Shown one piece after another: positions 9,141-17,527 of a DNA stretch of 64,000 bases. A program made the translations under genes and the position numbers. This DNA is from Candidatus Korobacter versatilis (lineage in GTDB: Bacteria > Acidobacteriota > Terriglobia > Terriglobales > Acidobacteriaceae). Numbering within the stretch: position 1 is the first letter of the stretch; each line of letters starts with the position of its first letter. Location: assembly GCA_016185395.1 (NCBI GenBank), contig JACPNR010000009.1:62001-126000 (forward strand), given 5' to 3'. A model generated the notes under the pieces. The model searched no databases. It saw only the letters and a program-made list of their open reading frames with translations, and was not told the DNA's origin.

Positions 9141-9191
9141 AATGCTCACCGGCCAATAGTCCAGTCCGCCTCGGCGGGCGGATGGGATCAG

Positions 9192-9211
9192 CCCCGCGCT
9201 TCAGCGCGGGG
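9192..9211. repeat. REP-like hairpin with TTCA loop
   Basis: CCCCGCGC-TTCA-GCGCGGGG, a perfect 8-bp stem. A hairpin with the same TTCA loop but a different stem occurs at 13096-13115. A CTTTCCACTCTG-type repeat follows at about 9232-9300. Confidence 0.75.
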
Positions 9212-9231
9212 AAGACGGAACATAAAAGACC

Positions 9232-9297
9232 CTTTCCACTCTGCCCGCCGCGGCGGGCCGGCGCGCAGTCCCGCAGAGCGGGACGTAGCGCCCGAAT
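9232..9297 (+). repeat. CTTTCCACTCTG-type dispersed repeat
   Basis: Begins CTTTCCACTCTGCC and continues with a GGCGCGCAGTCCCGC segment. Related copies begin at about 10238 (short) and 13137 (with CCAGCGCGCAGTCCC), and a more diverged one at 9439-9480. All lie between genes of the 9-13.4 kb island. Confidence 0.65.
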
Positions 9298-9300
9298 GAA

Positions 9301-9355
9301 TTGTCAAAAAGCAAAAAAAGCGTTCACACGAAGGACACGAAGGTCTCACGAAGGC
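9301..9355 (+). repeat. ACACGAAGG-type dispersed repeat, copy B
   Basis: Shares the TTGTCAAA leader and the tandem CACGAAGG core with copy A at 8121-8184. Confidence 0.85.
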
Positions 9356-9604
9356 GAGGACTCGAGTCCGCGGTTAGCGGACGGCAGAATGTAGCCCGGC
9401 GGCGTAAGCCCCGGGTAGCCGTAAAACAATCCCCTTTCCGCTTGCCGAAGGCCCGCGCGCAGCGAAGCGGAGCGCGTGAATAAACGGCCTCACCTTCGGG
9501 ATGCTGGGCGCCGAAGCCATCAACGGCCGCAAGATCCAAAACATTACGCTTTCGGCGCAAGCGCGACTGCGCATAGGCTAAGGATGGGCAGGAGTCCCCA
9601 ACAG

Positions 9605-10186
9605 ATGAACCAACCAGGGAAAGCGCGGGTTACTAAGGAGAGGGACGTGCGAATCCACGCCGAGCTATGGCACACGTCCAATTGTCTGCTCAAGGCTGGA
9701 CAAGAAGAACCGAGGGGCTCGGCGCATCAGTTCAGGGCTAGCCTCATCTTTCGCGCCTTCGCCTTGGAAGCTCTCTTGAATTGGCTCGGGCCGAGGCTTA
9801 TCCCGCACTGGAATTATTTGGAACGACTGAAGCCAATTGAGAAATTGAATTTGTTGGCCGATTTGATCGAGGCGAAGCCGGATTACGGCGCGCGACCGTG
9901 GCAAATCGTGAAGGACCTATTTGGCTTTAGAAATGCGATTGCGCATGGGAAACCCGAATCCCTAAGCGACGAAACGACAGAGGACTTGGACGACTTTCTG
10001 GATGCAAAGCTCGGTCAGTATTTACAAACCGCCTGGGAACTTTTCTCGACTGAAGACAACGCGGTTCGCGCAAAAGAAGATGTCCTAAAGATTGCGACCA
10101 TTCTTTATGAAAAGGCCAACGTAGAACATGACGGGCCAAAAGGACCTTTCAGTTTCGGTTTTCAGATTCACGGCGCGAGCCTTTAA
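9605..10186 (+). CDS. HEPN-like protein, putative RNase or defence component
   Basis: 193 residues and mostly helical. The ATG at 9605 was chosen because AGGAG lies 10 bases upstream and the longer reading to 9476 runs through repeat sequence. The segment FGFRNAIAHG near residues 107-115 contains R-N-A-I-A-H (Arg109, His114), the Rx4H motif of HEPN domains, many of which are metal-independent RNases in toxin-antitoxin and anti-phage systems. Lower GC and many Leu/Glu/Lys codons set it apart from neighbouring housekeeping genes. No partner antitoxin is adjacent on the same strand. The family call is from the motif and helix pattern only. Confidence 0.6.
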   Translation: MNQPGKARVTKERDVRIHAELWHTSNCLLKAGQEEPRGSAHQFRASLIFRAFALEALLNWLGPRLIPHWNYLERLKPIEKLNLLADLIEAKPDYGARPWQIVKDLFGFRNAIAHGKPESLSDETTEDLDDFLDAKLGQYLQTAWELFSTEDNAVRAKEDVLKIATILYEKANVEHDGPKGPFSFGFQIHGASL

Positions 10187-10306
10187 AAGACTCGCGAGGC
10201 GACGCGCCTGACCCTCGGTAGCGCAAGAGAGAGAAAGCCTTTCCACTCTGTCAACGGAGGAGCGGAGGCCGGTGGACTTTTGTTGCTGCAGCTCAGACGC
10301 CGCCGG

Positions 10307-11002
10307 TCAAATCAGGCCCAAGTCCTTCTTCATTTCTAGAAACTCGTCAGTACAGCCAGCCTCTTCAGCTGCTCTAAGTTGGGCCTTCTTACCTTCGCGG
10401 AGGACGTGCACTAGCCATTCGTAGTCAGTAACGTCCAAAAGCTCGGGAGTACACCACACACCGTCGAACTTAAGGCGTATCGCGTTCACCGCTCTCCGGC
10501 CAGCATCGACCAACGAGCCAATCTCAGCGTCCAGAGCAGGAAGCTGATCTAGCGCGTCTAAGTGAAAGTGGGTTTTGTCGCGATGCGCCAGCAACTTGTC
10601 ACGTATCGTCTTAACCGCATCCAGGGCGCCGGATGCCTCGGCCAGAGACTCCCGCGCCTCTTCAATTCCCTTTAGGGCGTCGCTGGCGCCGCTCTCAAAT
10701 TCTTCAACCTTTTGCGCCGCGACTTCTAGTAGGTACTTGAGCGTCACAGCCCTGCTGGAGGGGTCATATAACCGGGTTATGATGATGCACGACATCTCGA
10801 GCAGTGCGGTCTGAGTGAGTGCGAAGTATGTAGGCGCTATTCTCAGTATCGTCTCTACGCGCAACTGCGACGACATCCCCGCATAGACCTTTCGATAAGC
10901 GTCTGCCTTGACAAGATCGAAGAAGAGCCGGTCGCACAACTCGGAAAGGGATATTGCACCTGGTGTCGCTGCAGGAGCCATGTTCTGCGGTTCCACGGTC
11001 AA
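10307..11002 (-). CDS. AbiU2-like HEPN domain protein
   Basis: 231 residues and helical. The sequence IRDKLLAHRDK near residues 133-143 contains Arg134 and His140, an Rx5H motif. The wording R-D/N-K-x-x-A-H-R-D is characteristic of the AbiU2-like HEPN group associated with abortive infection. It starts with TTG, preceded by AAAGG, and overlaps the stop of the upstream gene by 4 bases, so it is the third gene of a nuclease/unknown/HEPN operon. Later starts at 10996 (GTG) and 10981 (ATG) are possible. Confidence 0.65.
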   Translation of the reverse strand: MTVEPQNMAPAATPGAISLSELCDRLFFDLVKADAYRKVYAGMSSQLRVETILRIAPTYFALTQTALLEMSCIIITRLYDPSSRAVTLKYLLEVAAQKVEEFESGASDALKGIEEARESLAEASGALDAVKTIRDKLLAHRDKTHFHLDALDQLPALDAEIGSLVDAGRRAVNAIRLKFDGVWCTPELLDVTDYEWLVHVLREGKKAQLRAAEEAGCTDEFLEMKKDLGLI

Positions 11003-11553
11003 CGCAAGCCTTTCGGATCCATTCCCTTTAGTGTCCGCTCGGCACGTTCCAAGGCTTCGTCTGTCTCCGCCTTAGGACTCCCCTCAATGAATAATTTCGC
11101 CAGATTTGCTTGCCATTTCGCTGCACCGCCATTTGGGTCAAGGACACTGAGGTCATTCAACCTGGGTGCACCAAGGAGTGCAAACCTAACCAAGTCGAAC
11201 GGATAGCAGTACTCCGGCTCGACAGCTCCCGGCGCAAAGACTTTACATACAGGTACAAAGTTGCGGCTACAGACGGCGTAGTGGTAGGGATTTCCTTTCT
11301 CGACTTTGTAGCCGTCAGCTTGAAGCTTCTCAATTGCCTCCGCAAGCCGGGCATTCAGTTCACGGCGTTCAATGTCCCATTCAATCGCGAGGCCGCGTAG
11401 CCATGCGGTTTTATCGTGGTCGTCAATCTCTTTCAGCAACTCTTCTTCCGAGATGCCTCTTCGGACCGCTACTTCCTTGATTCGCTTTTCATCGAGATGA
11501 TGCGGTATGCGGTTCGTTTGGTAGTACGCATCAAACTCTTCTTGCTCTGTCAT
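10999..11553 (-). CDS. Unknown protein in the HEPN/nuclease operon
   Basis: 184 residues. The start at 11553 has a strong AGGAGG 6 bases upstream; an apparent longer frame to 11853 lies inside the preceding gene. The N-terminal 60 residues are charged and helical, with EEELLKEIDDHDK. The middle carries a Cys/Tyr-rich stretch (PYHYAVCSRNFVPVC). I do not recognise a family. Position argues it is functionally tied to the upstream nuclease candidate and the downstream HEPN protein, with which it overlaps by 4 bases. Confidence 0.6.
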   Translation of the reverse strand: MTEQEEFDAYYQTNRIPHHLDEKRIKEVAVRRGISEEELLKEIDDHDKTAWLRGLAIEWDIERRELNARLAEAIEKLQADGYKVEKGNPYHYAVCSRNFVPVCKVFAPGAVEPEYCYPFDLVRFALLGAPRLNDLSVLDPNGGAAKWQANLAKLFIEGSPKAETDEALERAERTLKGMDPKGLR

Positions 11554-11587
11554 CCTTCCTCCTGTGGATGGGTGCACTTGCGCCTCT

Positions 11588-12532
11588 TTAGAGTCCCCCG
11601 CCTTCGGCGATGCCAACCTGAAGTGCTTCCGAAACTGCCTTCTGGTTCTTGTCAAGATCAACTGCGAGCAATCTAATTCGAATTGTGTCGCTCTCCATCC
11701 TGTACGCGTCGAGGCCCAGGCTCTGCAGCTTCTGCAACGTGGATTCTGTGTTTGCGTCTCCCACACGGATATTGACCATGCAATGCTTATCGCGTTTTCG
11801 GGGAGTGAACCATGCAAAATTCCGCTTCGCGCCTCCGATCGCGATGTGCCCATCGTTGTATGTGATTCGCGGATTGGCTGAATCCCTCGACAACAAAGCT
11901 ATGCACTTCTCAAAGACGCTGAACGACTCAGCGCCTGCATACTCCTGCCACGCCTGCCTGCTAGAGCCTGCGATCTGATCGGGCTCGCGGCCTTCGGGGG
12001 TCTCGTATATGTCGAGGATTTTTGTGAAGTTGAGCGTCAGTTTCCCATCCACCGTCAGAGTGTCCAGCTTGATCGCGATGATCGGCACCGAACGATTCAG
12101 CAGCCAAATCACGTTGAAAAAACGATTCGTGATCTCTTCCGCAACCAGCACTGCCCGATGTTCGAAATTAGGCCACCGGCGGGTCTCGATGTCCCAGTAT
12201 TCCAACGTTCGGATGATGTGACTCTCGTCCGTCGGTCCAAGCATTACCTCGATCTCGAACATCGTCTGGCTGTCGGGATCGAGAAAAACGAAATCCAATC
12301 TGCCGCCGGCATGTTGCCGCACTTCCCTCCCGACAGGTTTGAGATCTCCCAAACCCAAGATGGAAGGGTTCGCCATGATCGTGCGCTGGAGCCACGCCTC
12401 GTCATAGCCGGCCCCGCGGAGAGTCAATCTTTGGCACGGAACATAAGGGTTTGGCACCAGCACCTCCAGATACGGCGTTATCGGAGCGGGAGTCTGACTC
12501 CCGTAACCAGGTCTGTCAAGACGGCTACGCAC
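11588..12532 (-). CDS. Putative PD-(D/E)XK-like nuclease
   Basis: 314 residues. The N-terminal part YDEAWLQRTIMANPSIL resembles the helix found before nuclease cores of the NucS/DUF91 type. The core GGRLDFVFLD (Asp80), about 12 residues, then MFEIEV (Glu93, Glu95), fits the D...ExX pattern of the fold, although the final Lys of ExK is Glu. A conserved-looking helix EYWDIETRRW follows. The C-terminal 100 residues form a second unknown domain. It is the first gene of the operon; the GTG start at 12532 is uncertain. An upstream AT-rich 80-base gap, shared with the divergent Cys/His gene, probably holds both promoters. Confidence 0.5.
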   Translation of the reverse strand: MRSRLDRPGYGSQTPAPITPYLEVLVPNPYVPCQRLTLRGAGYDEAWLQRTIMANPSILGLGDLKPVGREVRQHAGGRLDFVFLDPDSQTMFEIEVMLGPTDESHIIRTLEYWDIETRRWPNFEHRAVLVAEEITNRFFNVIWLLNRSVPIIAIKLDTLTVDGKLTLNFTKILDIYETPEGREPDQIAGSSRQAWQEYAGAESFSVFEKCIALLSRDSANPRITYNDGHIAIGGAKRNFAWFTPRKRDKHCMVNIRVGDANTESTLQKLQSLGLDAYRMESDTIRIRLLAVDLDKNQKAVSEALQVGIAEGGGL

Positions 12533-12614
12533 TGAGCGCCCCGAGCAGTTTACTTTCGCTATTTATTCTCTTGCTACTTGACAGCTTTTCAAAACATGAA
12601 ATAATCCATTACTT

Positions 12615-13058
12615 ATGTATAGCAATGTGAAACAACTCCCCTTGGCTCAAGACTTTACCCCTCAACCGGGATTTCCAAAAGACTTAGCGGCCAAAGCCGC
12701 GCAACCACCACAAAACAAAAGACCGGCGCAGCCGGAGGGGAGGGGGGTAATCCCGGTTATTCCGCCACCGGTCCTAAGCCAGCCGTTCAGAAAGCCGCCG
12801 TTTATAAGAACGTGCAGCGGCACGAAAGCGGACGGCACCCGCTGCGGCTCCCCCGCCCTTCGCGGGAAATCCCACTGCTACTACCACGTCCCCGGACGTC
12901 AACGAACCAGCAGAAGGAAACGTGAGACTGTTTTACCCAACCTCCGCGATCCTCAACGGATGCTCGCCTGGGCCATGATGAACCTCGCCGTCGGCCGCAT
13001 CGACACCAAGGCCGCCGGCCAGCTCATCTACGCCGTCCAACAACACCTCTACCAATAG
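12615..13058 (+). CDS. Acidobacteria-type Cys/His mini-protein
   Basis: 147 residues. The centre has CSGTKADGTRCGSPALRGK followed by CYYHV, that is Cys-x8-Cys-x9-Cys-x2-His, a likely zinc site. It is followed by an Arg/Lys stretch (RQRTSRRKR) and a C-terminal helix with IDTKAAGQLIYAVQ. The N-terminal third is Pro/Gln-rich and low complexity. I recall many paralogous proteins with this Cys/His core and IDTKxAG tail in Acidobacteria, all of unknown function; the basic patch suggests nucleic acid binding. It is divergent from the nuclease operon. Confidence 0.65.
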   Translation: MYSNVKQLPLAQDFTPQPGFPKDLAAKAAQPPQNKRPAQPEGRGVIPVIPPPVLSQPFRKPPFIRTCSGTKADGTRCGSPALRGKSHCYYHVPGRQRTSRRKRETVLPNLRDPQRMLAWAMMNLAVGRIDTKAAGQLIYAVQQHLYQ

Positions 13059-13068
13059 AGGTGGCAGC

Positions 13069-13086
13069 CCCCGACTTAAGTCGGGG
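13069..13086. repeat. Perfect palindrome CCCCGACTTAAGTCGGGG
   Basis: An 18-bp perfect palindrome 11 bases after the stop of the Cys/His gene. It may act as a transcription end or belong to the REP-like set. Its GACTTAAGTC core also occurs upstream of hrcA. Confidence 0.75.
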
Positions 13087-13095
13087 CGGTGGAAG

Positions 13096-13115
13096 CACCG
13101 GCCTTCAGGCCGGTG
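13096..13115. repeat. REP-like hairpin with TTCA loop
   Basis: CACCGGCC-TTCA-GGCCGGTG, an 8-bp stem with the same TTCA loop as the hairpin at 9192-9211. A CTTCCACTCTG repeat follows at 13137. Confidence 0.75.
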
Positions 13116-13322
13116 AAAAAGATCGGCGCGCAGCGCCTTCCACTCTGCCGAAGGCCAGCGCGCAGTCCCCGCCGTTGGGATGAAGCGCAAGAAAGCTCTT
13201 TGAAAACTTGCACAGCAGATTCCTCGCTCGCGCTCCCTCCCGCTGACGCGCTCGGCTCGCGCGGCTCGGAATGACAAGGAATGACGGGATGCTGACGCGG
13301 GCATGAATGCCCACTCTTCCAC

Positions 13323-13394
13323 CGTCTCCGCGCCCTCGGCGCCTCGGCGTTGAAGTTCGGCCACCGGAAACTGGAAACCGGGAACGGGAAACTG
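13323..13394 (-). repeat. Right composite repeat of the accessory island
   Basis: On the minus strand this reads the 32-base CAGTTTCC...GGT unit (13394-13363) and then the CCGAGG unit (13354-13323), mirroring 9052-9140. It ends 4 bases from the yifB stop. The rest of the gene-free 13059-13397 stretch holds the two hairpins and the CTTCCACTCTG repeat. Confidence 0.8.
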
Positions 13395-13397
13395 CCG

Positions 13398-14963
13398 TCA
13401 CGCCCAATACGTCCTATCCAGCGTCCGATACTGGATGGCCTCGGCGATGTGTTTCGGCTGGATGGCGGCTGAGGCTTCGAGGTCGGCGACGGTCCGCGCT
13501 ACTTTGAGGATGCGGTCGTGGGCGCGGGCGGAGAGTCCTTGCTGCGCCATGGCGCGCTCGAGCAGGTGCTCGCAGTCGGATGAAAGATCGCAGTAGACGC
13601 GGATCTCGCGCGAGCCCATTTGGGCATTCGCATAAATGCCGGCGAAGATCTTCTCGCCGGCGGCGGCGAAGCGGTTGAGCTGGACTTCGCGGGCGCGGAC
13701 GGCGCGGGCGAGTATCTTCTCGGAACTCTCGGGTGAGGAGGCGCCGCGCATCTCCTTGTAGTTCACCGCGGGGACGTCGATGTGGATGTCGATGCGGTCG
13801 AGCAGCGGTCCCGAGATCTTGGAGACGTAGCGCTGGATCATGGGTCCGGTGCAGTGGCACTCGCGGTGGCGCTGGTCGTTGTGGTATCCGCAGGGACACG
13901 GATTCATCGCCGCGGCGAGCATGAAGCGCGCGGGGAAGGTGAGCGACATGGCGGCGCGGGCGATGGAGACGTGTCCGTCTTCGAGCGGCTGGCGCATGAC
14001 CTCGAGCACGTTGCGCGGGAACTCGGGCAGCTCGTCGAGGAAGAGCACGCCGTGGTGCGCGAGCGAGACCTCGCCGGGGCGCGGGATCATGCCGCCGCCG
14101 ATGAGGCCGGCGTCGGAGATGGTGTGGTGCGGCGAGCGGAACGGGCGGGCGCCGACCAGGCCCGCGCCCGGCTCGAGCACGCCGGCGACGCTGTGGATCT
14201 TGGTGGTCTCGAGCGCTTCGTCGAAGGTGAGCGGCGGCAGGATGGTGGGGATGCGTTTGGCGAGCATCGTCTTGCCGGAGCCGGGCGGGCCGATCATGAG
14301 GATGTTGTGTCCGCCGGCGGAGGCGACTTCGAGGGCGCGCTTGGCCGTCTGCTGGCCGCGGACGTCGGAGAAATCCACGCTGAAGCGGCGGGATTCGTTG
14401 AGCGTGGCGTCGGGATCGACGGACACCGGCTTGATGCTGTTGCCGGAGTTCACCAGCTTGACGACGTCCACCAGCGACTTGACGGGATAGACATTCACGC
14501 CGGCGACCATGGCGGCCTCGCGCGCGTTGACCTCGGGCACGATGAGGTTCTTGATGCCCTTGTCGCGGACGGCGACGGCGATGGGCAGCGTGCCGCGGAC
14601 GCCACGCACGCCGCCATCGAGTGAGAGCTCGCCGACGAGGACGTGGTCGGGGAGAGTCTTGTGGGCGAGCGCGCCGTAGCAGCCGAGGATTCCGAGCGCC
14701 ATGGGCAGGTCGAAGCCGGAGCCTTCCTTCTTGATGTCGGCGGGAGCGAGGTTGATGGTGATGTGCGTGGGAGGGACGTCGTAGCCGCAATTCTTGAGCG
14801 CGGCGCGGATGCGCTCGCGGCTCTCGCGCACGGCGGCATCGGGCAGGCCGACGGTGTTGAAGTAGCCGCCGTCAGAGGCCTGTAGGCCGGAGACGTCCAC
14901 CTCGACCTCGATGATATTCGCGTCGATGCCGTAGACCGCGGCGCTGAGCGTCTTAAAAAGCAT
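13398..14963 (-). CDS. YifB/ComM family Mg-chelatase-like AAA+ ATPase
   Basis: 521 residues. The start at 14963 was chosen because the family begins with [14 protein letters not shown]; the longer frame to 15005 adds a non-conserved tail. The N-terminal ChlI-like fold (1-170) is followed by the AAA+ core, with Walker A GPPGSGKT and Walker [11 protein letters not shown] Cys cluster follows ([18 protein letters not shown]), then the C-terminal helical Mg_chelatase_C domain ending in [13 protein letters not shown]. ComM-type proteins are hexameric branch-migration helicases in natural transformation. It is monocistronic here. Confidence 0.93.
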   Translation of the reverse strand: MLFKTLSAAVYGIDANIIEVEVDVSGLQASDGGYFNTVGLPDAAVRESRERIRAALKNCGYDVPPTHITINLAPADIKKEGSGFDLPMALGILGCYGALAHKTLPDHVLVGELSLDGGVRGVRGTLPIAVAVRDKGIKNLIVPEVNAREAAMVAGVNVYPVKSLVDVVKLVNSGNSIKPVSVDPDATLNESRRFSVDFSDVRGQQTAKRALEVASAGGHNILMIGPPGSGKTMLAKRIPTILPPLTFDEALETTKIHSVAGVLEPGAGLVGARPFRSPHHTISDAGLIGGGMIPRPGEVSLAHHGVLFLDELPEFPRNVLEVMRQPLEDGHVSIARAAMSLTFPARFMLAAAMNPCPCGYHNDQRHRECHCTGPMIQRYVSKISGPLLDRIDIHIDVPAVNYKEMRGASSPESSEKILARAVRAREVQLNRFAAAGEKIFAGIYANAQMGSREIRVYCDLSSDCEHLLERAMAQQGLSARAHDRILKVARTVADLEASAAIQPKHIAEAIQYRTLDRTYWA

Positions 14964-15154
14964 GAGCCGATGAGATATAGCGCGGCCTGGCCGGCTTGTA
15001 ACCACGAAGTGTTTTTTGTCCGGATTCTGGAACAGCGGACAAACCGCGTGGATTGCGGCTTATGCCCGCGCCGAGAGCAGGACGCCCTGCTCCGCCGCAA
15101 AAAGAAGCGCCGGCGAGTCGCCGGCGCCTACCGCGTCAATCTTCTTGCCGCTTT

Positions 15155-16348
15155 TTACCGTTCGACGGCCATTGCGACCGCGTTACCGCCGCCGAGGCAG
15201 AGCGCCGCGATGCCGCGATGCACGTTGCGCCGCTGCATCTCGTAGATGAGCGTGACGAGCACGCGCGCGCCGCTCGCGCCGATGGGATGTCCGAGGGCGA
15301 CGGCGCCGCCGTTCACGTTGACGCGGCTCGAGTCGAGGCCGAGTTCCTTCGTCACCGCGAAGGCTTGGACGCTGAACGCTTCGTTGAGTTCGTAGAGATC
15401 CACGTCACCGGCCTTCCATCCCGTCTTCGCCCAGATCTTGCGGACGGCGTCGACGGGCGCCATCATCACCCAGGCGGGATCCACTCCGCTCGTCGCCTGC
15501 GCCACGATGCGGACCATCGGTTCTTTGCCGAGTGCTTTCGCTTTCGTCGCGCTCGTCACCACCAGCGCGGCGGCGCCGTCGTTCATTCCGGGCGCGTTGC
15601 CGGCGGTGACGGTGCCGTCCTTCTTGAAGACGGGCTTGAGCTTGGCGAGCGTTTCGAGCGTGGTGTCCTCGCGCGGGCCTTCGTCCTTATCGAACTTGAC
15701 GGGCGGGTCGCCCTTCTTCTTTCCCGGGACCTCGACGGGAACGATCTGCGAGCTGAAGCGGCATTCCTTCCACGCCGCGATCGCTTTCTGGTGCGACTTC
15801 ACGGCGAACTCGTCCTGCACCTCGCGCGAGACCTTGTACTTGTCGGCGACGTTCTCGGCGGTCTGGCCCATGTGGTAGTTGTTGTAGATCTCCCAGAGGC
15901 CATCGTGGACGACGGCGTCGATGATCTGACCGTTGCCGAGGCGATATCCTTTGCGCGCTTGCGGGAGCAGGTAGGGCGCGTTGCTCATGGATTCCATGCC
16001 GCCGGCGACGACGATCTCCGCGTTGCCGGTCTGGATGGCTTGCGCCGCGAGCGCGACTGCTTTCAATCCCGAGCCGCAGACTTTGTTGATGGTCATGGCG
16101 CCGACGCTGGGTGGAAGTCCGCCGAGCAGCGCGGCCTGGCGTCCGGGATTCTGGCCGAGTCCCGCGGAGACGACGTTGCCCATGATGCACTCGTCGATCT
16201 GCGCGGGTTCGAGGCCCGCGCGCTTCACCGCCTCGCGCACCGCGACGGCGCCGAGCTGCGGCGCGGTCAGCTCGCTCAACCCGCCCTGGAATTTCCCGAT
16301 CGGCGTGCGTACGCCGGAGATGATGACTGCGTCGTCCATGGTCGGCAT
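15155..16348 (-). CDS. Acetyl-CoA C-acetyltransferase (thiolase)
   Basis: 397 residues, full length for a thiolase II. It condenses two acetyl-CoA, or cleaves acetoacetyl-CoA, in the cytosol. The acyl-enzyme cysteine sits in [10 protein letters not shown] near residue 90, GMESMS follows, and the catalytic His and second Cys are in [14 protein letters not shown] and CLGGGNAVA near the end. No beta-oxidation or PHB partner is adjacent, so degradative and biosynthetic roles cannot be told apart. Confidence 0.95.
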   Translation of the reverse strand: MPTMDDAVIISGVRTPIGKFQGGLSELTAPQLGAVAVREAVKRAGLEPAQIDECIMGNVVSAGLGQNPGRQAALLGGLPPSVGAMTINKVCGSGLKAVALAAQAIQTGNAEIVVAGGMESMSNAPYLLPQARKGYRLGNGQIIDAVVHDGLWEIYNNYHMGQTAENVADKYKVSREVQDEFAVKSHQKAIAAWKECRFSSQIVPVEVPGKKKGDPPVKFDKDEGPREDTTLETLAKLKPVFKKDGTVTAGNAPGMNDGAAALVVTSATKAKALGKEPMVRIVAQATSGVDPAWVMMAPVDAVRKIWAKTGWKAGDVDLYELNEAFSVQAFAVTKELGLDSSRVNVNGGAVALGHPIGASGARVLVTLIYEMQRRNVHRGIAALCLGGGNAVAMAVER

Positions 16349-16451
16349 GAAGACTCCTATAAGGATGGCAACGGCATGAGGAACCGTTCATTATAAGATG
16401 CGACCGTCCGGCGGCGGTCGCAATTCCCGCCCGCCCAGGAGACGCCTCACC

Positions 16452-17285
16452 GTGCAATGCCCGAGCTGTGGGAACGGGAACGCCGACGCTGCCCGCTTCT
16501 GCCCGCGCTGCGGCGGCGCGCTCTCTTCCGCAGGCGATGGGACGCCGGAGCCGGCGGCCACGGTCGTTGTCCCAAATCTTCTCGACCAGAAGCAGAAGGT
16601 CGCGAGCTACTGGCACACGCTGCTCATCGTCGTGATCATGCTGGCCGTCTCGATGAGCGGACAAACGCGTTCCAAGCGCGTGCTGCGCGCCGGGTCGCGG
16701 CCGCTGCTCTACACCAGCGGAGTGGTGATGCAGTGGACGCTGGTTGGCGTGGTGTGGCTCGGCATCAAGCGCCGCGGGTATTCGCTGCGACAACTCACCG
16801 GGCGTCCGTGGCGCGGCCTGGACGACTTCCTGATCGACGTGGCCATCGCCGCGGTGTTCTGGATCGGGGTCGCCATCGTGCTCGCGTCGCTCGGCTATGC
16901 GATGGGCATGCAGAACAAGGTGGAGGAGCTGCGCAAGGCGATCGAGTTCATGGCACCGGCAAACATTTTCGAGCTGTGCGTGTTCTTCGTGCTCGCGGTG
17001 AGCGCGGGGATATGCGAAGAGATCGTGTTCCGCGGGTATCTGCAGCGCCAACTCGGCGCGCTCTCGAAGAGCGTGCTGGTGGGAGTGCTGGCGTCGGCGA
17101 CGGTCTTCGGCGCGTCGCACTTGTATGAGGGGCCGGAGCGCATGCTGCTGATCGGAGTGTTCGGCGCGATGCTCGGCACGCTGGCCGCGCTGCGCAAGAA
17201 CCTGCGACCCGCGATGATCGCGCACACCTGGCAGGATATTTTTGCCGGCGTGGGACAATTCCTGATGCGCACCGCGCGACCGTGA
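16452..17285 (+). CDS. CPBP-family intramembrane protease with N-terminal zinc ribbon
   Basis: 277 residues. The GTG at 16452 was chosen because AGGAGA lies about 10 bases upstream and the protein then opens with the zinc ribbon CPSCG...CPRCGG (four Cys within 20 residues). Six or so membrane helices follow. The CPBP/Rce1 motifs are EEIVFRGYLQ, FGASHLYEG and HTWQD, giving the glutamate and histidines of the intramembrane glutamic protease site. The upstream ATG at 16398 is in frame but has no site at good distance. It is divergent from the thiolase gene. Substrate unknown. Confidence 0.85.
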   Translation: MQCPSCGNGNADAARFCPRCGGALSSAGDGTPEPAATVVVPNLLDQKQKVASYWHTLLIVVIMLAVSMSGQTRSKRVLRAGSRPLLYTSGVVMQWTLVGVVWLGIKRRGYSLRQLTGRPWRGLDDFLIDVAIAAVFWIGVAIVLASLGYAMGMQNKVEELRKAIEFMAPANIFELCVFFVLAVSAGICEEIVFRGYLQRQLGALSKSVLVGVLASATVFGASHLYEGPERMLLIGVFGAMLGTLAALRKNLRPAMIAHTWQDIFAGVGQFLMRTARP

Positions 17286-17339
17286 CAACTTTTCGCGTGC
17301 GGCCCGCGTCCGCGCGCGCGCGCAAAATGTTTTTTTCAC

Positions 17340-17368
17340 TTGACACTGATTTTGAATGACTCTATACC
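17340..17368 (+). promoter_or_regulatory. Strong sigma-70-type promoter for the micro-ORF
   Basis: A perfect TTGACA at 17340-17345, a 17-base AT-rich spacer, and TATACC at 17363-17368. It lies 52 bases before the micro-ORF start. Confidence 0.75.
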
Positions 17369-17420
17369 TTCATCTAATCGCAATAGCAGCAACGTTGCGA
17401 CCAAAGGGAGAATAAAAACC

Positions 17421-17471
17421 ATGGCAGCTAAAAAGGGCAAGAAAAAGGCCGCGAAGAAGAAAAAGCACTAA
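17421..17471 (+). CDS. 16-residue lysine-rich micro-protein
   Basis: The ORF reads MAAKKGKKKAAKKKKH and then TAA: nine lysines in 16 residues, plus one Gly and four Ala. AAAGGGAG ends 10 bases upstream of the ATG. A strong promoter at 17340-17368 and a Rho-independent terminator at 17498-17527 bracket it, giving a self-contained unit of about 155 bases. Composition resembles tails of H1-like or ribosome- or DNA-binding proteins, so nucleic acid binding is a guess. Alternatively the unit is a small RNA and the ORF incidental, though the SD and start are well placed. Confidence 0.6.
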   Translation: MAAKKGKKKAAKKKKH

Positions 17472-17497
17472 GAGCGGCTTCACACCGCAACAGAAAC

Positions 17498-17527
17498 GGG
17501 GGACGCGAAAGCGTCCCCCAAAGTTTT
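17498..17527 (+). terminator. Rho-independent terminator
   Basis: A 9-bp stem GGGGGACGC with a GAAA tetraloop, then AAAG and a run of six T. It ends the micro-ORF unit and lies between it and the convergent rmuC gene. Confidence 0.9.

Noticed and set aside
11554-11853. 100-residue N-terminal extension of the gene at 10999-11553
   Set aside because: Lies inside the upstream nuclease gene in another frame; the internal ATG has a strong ribosome binding site.
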